From: Blastomussa wellsi
Taxonomy: Eukaryota; Cnidaria; Anthozoa; Scleractinia; Plerogyridae
Length of the DNA stretch: 64,000 bases
Assembly: GCA_947652115.1 (NCBI GenBank)
Contig: OX393569.1
Location: forward strand, 11,116,055-11,180,054
Direction: 5' to 3'
The notes beneath the pieces are model-generated. The model saw only the letters and a program-made list of their open reading frames with translations, was not told where the DNA came from and searched no databases. The position numbers and the translations under genes are program-made. Within the stretch, counting starts at the first letter, position 1. Each line of letters begins with the position of its first letter. Shown piece by piece: positions 62,304 through 64,000 of the stretch.

Positions 62304-62606
62304 CTAGTGCAAAAAACGAAATTTCCCAAGTTTTTCGCAAAAAGATGCCTCATCCCATGTTTCTTTTTCCCCCTTGCACGCAAGTTCTTTTATTTCCTGT
62401 TCAGACATTTCGTCTATAACATACTCCTTGCGTAATATTTCAATTTCCACCTCGAGTTCTTGTTCAGACATTGTGTCTACAACATAATTCTTGCATAATA
62501 TTTCAATTTCCTCCGCTAGTTCTTCAAAATTCTGCATCATTGCAGCCACGCAAATTTGTATATCCAGTACATACATTTCTTCAACAGGGAGAATTTTCTG
62601 TGTCAC
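62304..62606 (-). CDS. Acidic coiled-coil protein with internal repeat, beside the M3 terminal repeat
   Basis: An open minus-strand frame. The first ~17 codons (TQKILPVEEMYVLDIQI) lie in the terminal repeat and equal the leader read before the polymerase at the other end. A Glu-rich helical region follows with two similar units: EIEILCKNYVVDTMSEQELE and EIEILRKEYVIDEMSEQEIK. An ATG within it could serve as start, since the first codon of the frame is not a clear ATG. I do not recognise a family. It may be the leftover of a terminal-repeat-proximal gene or chance. Confidence 0.35.
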   Translation of the reverse strand: MTQKILPVEEMYVLDIQICVAAMMQNFEELAEEIEILCKNYVVDTMSEQELEVEIEILRKEYVIDEMSEQEIKELACKGEKETWDEASFCEKLGKFRFLH

Positions 62607-62878
62607 ATTCGCTCGCTTGGTGGGTCACGCGCTTTTTTTTGTTTGTGTTTGACACGCATGTTTTCACATTCGCTTGCTTGGTGGGTCGGGTGCTTGTTGT
62701 GTTGTGTTTGACACACATGTTTGAGGTTCTGGGCACGCACAAGCAACCAACCAGCTGCCACCCGCCACCCCAACACCCCCTGCCACCACTCCACCCCCCA
62801 GCCACCCCTCCACCCCCTGCCACCCCTTCGCAACCAGCTGCACAAAGCTGTGCCAGAACCCTCATGTTCCCTGTGTGT
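62547..62878. repeat. Right terminal inverted repeat of M3
   Basis: About 330 bp reverse-complementary to 54400-54750, including the C-rich CCACCC tract (62757-62830) and both ~60-bp units. The outer end CCCTGTGTGT is followed by AAAAT. Confidence 0.9.
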
Positions 62879-62883
62879 AAAAT

Positions 62884-63371
62884 TGCTGAAGAAAAGGAAA
62901 ACGGTAAACAAAGGCGATATTTGTAAAAGAGAAAAAAGCTTTCTCGGTAATTTCGATGGGTTTGAAAGAGACGACAGTGTATTCCCATGGGAGATATCTT
63001 CAGACCTCAATGCAAAATGCTTGATATTTGCATAACGACTGGCAATCTACTTCGAACAGTTAGCTCCAGCTGTTCGAACGGCTGACGATATTTTTCTAAA
63101 CGGTAGCTCAAACGATCGATGCGATACGTCACACACACATCATATCGTTTTTATTCGCACAATTGTTTCCCAACTGAATACAAGCACTGGTATTTTGTAC
63201 TTTTAATAGAAGAATTGACAAAGCATTGGTACTTGCAGTGCACTCGCGAGAAACGAGAAACTTCTCGAGAGAAACGAGACGAGTCTCGAGAGAAACAAGA
63301 CATGTCTCGCGAGACGGTGGTAACATAAATTTGAGCGGTACTGTACCCCTCTAAAGAACCCCAGAAAATTT
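62884..63371. other. Spacer with short repeats, no gene seen
   Basis: 63055-63115 resembles one to two units of the satellite at 23868-24090 (GTTCGAACGGCTGACGATAT, AAACGGTAGCTCAAACG). 63243-63315 contains three imperfect units of CTCGAGAGAAACGAGAC. No protein recognised. Confidence 0.5.
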
Positions 63372-63892
63372 CTGGCTAACTGAGATCAGCAAAATTGAAA
63401 AAGAACTAGCCGATGAGGCAGAACATTACCGGCTTGCGTTGAAAAAATATAAAAAAGCTCGGAAAGTGATTCACTATTCCGCGGTCTCTCTTGGCGCTGT
63501 GTCCACCGCTCTGTCTTCCAGGGCCATTGCAACTTCACTCACTGGTGTCGGAATTGTGGTCAGTGCGCCTATTGCAGGAATTGCAGCCCTTTCTGGTTTT
63601 GCTTCCACAGGCCTGTCTGTTACTAACAGGAAGCTTGAAAGGAAAGTTAATAAACATACGAAAATTCTTGCTCTGGCACTTCTTGCTCTGGCAAACCATG
63701 ACTCAATTGCTCTGTCTCTCAAGCTCTTGACTACAACAATGTTTCTGACTCAAAATTCAAACAAATTACACATGAAATGAAGAAATATCGTGAAATCAAA
63801 GATACTTTACGATCAAACTTCGCTGAAAAACAGACCGATTTACGCCAGCCGGATCTTGAAAAGATAAAAAGCCAGATTCGGCAAGAGTTTTG
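63372..63892 (+). pseudogene. Maverick gene A, body without its N-terminus (M4 or displaced part of M3)
   Basis: From TEISKIEKELADEAEHYRLA through the hydrophobic hairpin (SLGAVSTALSSRAIATSLTG and GIVVSAPIAGIAALSGFAST) and the basic turn (RKLERKVNKHTKI). After a frameshift around 63700, a charged helical tail (THEMKKYREIKDTLRSNF, KIKSQIRQEF) ends near 63892. It shows that the full gene A is longer than the frame surviving in M1. The missing N-terminal piece corresponds to the remnant at 61722-61795. Confidence 0.7.
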
Positions 63893-64000
63893 AAAAAAAC
63901 TGGTGGCGTCCAGCTCAAATTTAAACTAGACTTTGTGAGAAAAAAACACAAAAATCTCTCTGACTGTTATAAAAATTAGATAACGCAGGCCTGACTGATG

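Larger units (their letters stand above)
54400..62878. mobile_element. Maverick/Polinton copy M3, 8.5 kb, both termini present
   Basis: Bounded by inverted terminal repeats starting ACACACAGGGAACATGAGGG and flanked by AAAAT on both sides (54395-54399, 62879-62883). Genes: polymerase B (+), integrase (-), L, K, J, I, H (-), a C-terminal scrap of the ATPase (-), gene B (+), the first codons of gene A (+). Genes F, D/E, C and most of G are removed by a deletion with its junction at about 61173. It is therefore an internally deleted element that has lost its capsid genes. Polintons usually show 6-bp duplications; five matching bases are seen here. Confidence 0.82.

Overview
This window is eukaryotic nuclear DNA, AT-rich, gene-poor and full of transposable elements. 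The only host gene I recognise is major vault protein (MVP) on the minus strand. It shows two exons with canonical splice sites (28263-28400 and 20276-20456) separated by a 7.8-kb intron full of small transposons. The repeat content (piggyBac, Tc1/mariner, P/THAP9-like, BEL/Pao, Penelope-like, tRNA-derived SINEs, and several Maverick/Polinton copies) suits a cnidarian, probably an anthozoan such as a coral. That assignment is inference, not read directly from the sequence.

Layout. 1-10.7 kb: a 7.9-kb piggyBac element (1752-9626) bounded by TTAA, with ~490-500-bp inverted termini and a transposase broken by several stops. Inside its coding region sits a 3.1-kb TA-flanked composite Tc1/mariner unit (3756-6875) with an intact 355-aa transposase between two 262-bp direct repeats. 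10.7-20.2 kb: two repeat-type protein fragments, a decayed mariner, and several MITE-like elements, three of them bounded by TTAA. 20.2-28.4 kb: the MVP exons and their intron, which holds a 43-bp minisatellite, a related satellite, SINEs, a RecQ-like fragment and a TA-flanked MITE. 28.4-32.6 kb: mostly empty, plus a P-element (THAP9-like) transposase remnant.

32.6-63.9 kb: a cluster of Maverick/Polinton-type elements (virus-like DNA transposons). M1 (about 32.6-48.7 kb) keeps most of its gene set: a membrane protein with late-domain motifs, jelly-roll capsid candidates, a packaging ATPase, several small membrane proteins, an integrase and a protein-primed-type DNA polymerase B. M2 (49.3-53.8 kb) is a more diverged fragment in the opposite orientation. 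M3 (54.4-62.9 kb) has inverted termini and a 5-bp flanking duplication; it keeps polymerase, integrase and small genes but has lost the capsid genes. A fourth fragment begins near 63.37 kb. A BEL/Pao reverse-transcriptase fragment lies between M1 and M2. M1 is interrupted by a head-to-head Penelope-like insertion with an 11-bp target duplication and by a 1.2-kb DNA transposon with a 5-bp duplication.

Gene logic in the Mavericks: polymerase and integrase converge tail to tail. The small membrane genes, conserved gene H, ATPase and capsid gene form one same-strand run. Many genes have a TATA-like box very close to the start codon. The most striking observation is a ten-residue stretch in the M1 membrane protein that contains PSAP, PPxY and YPxL budding motifs in overlapping arrangement. 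Most Maverick genes carry frameshifts or stops, so these are old copies.
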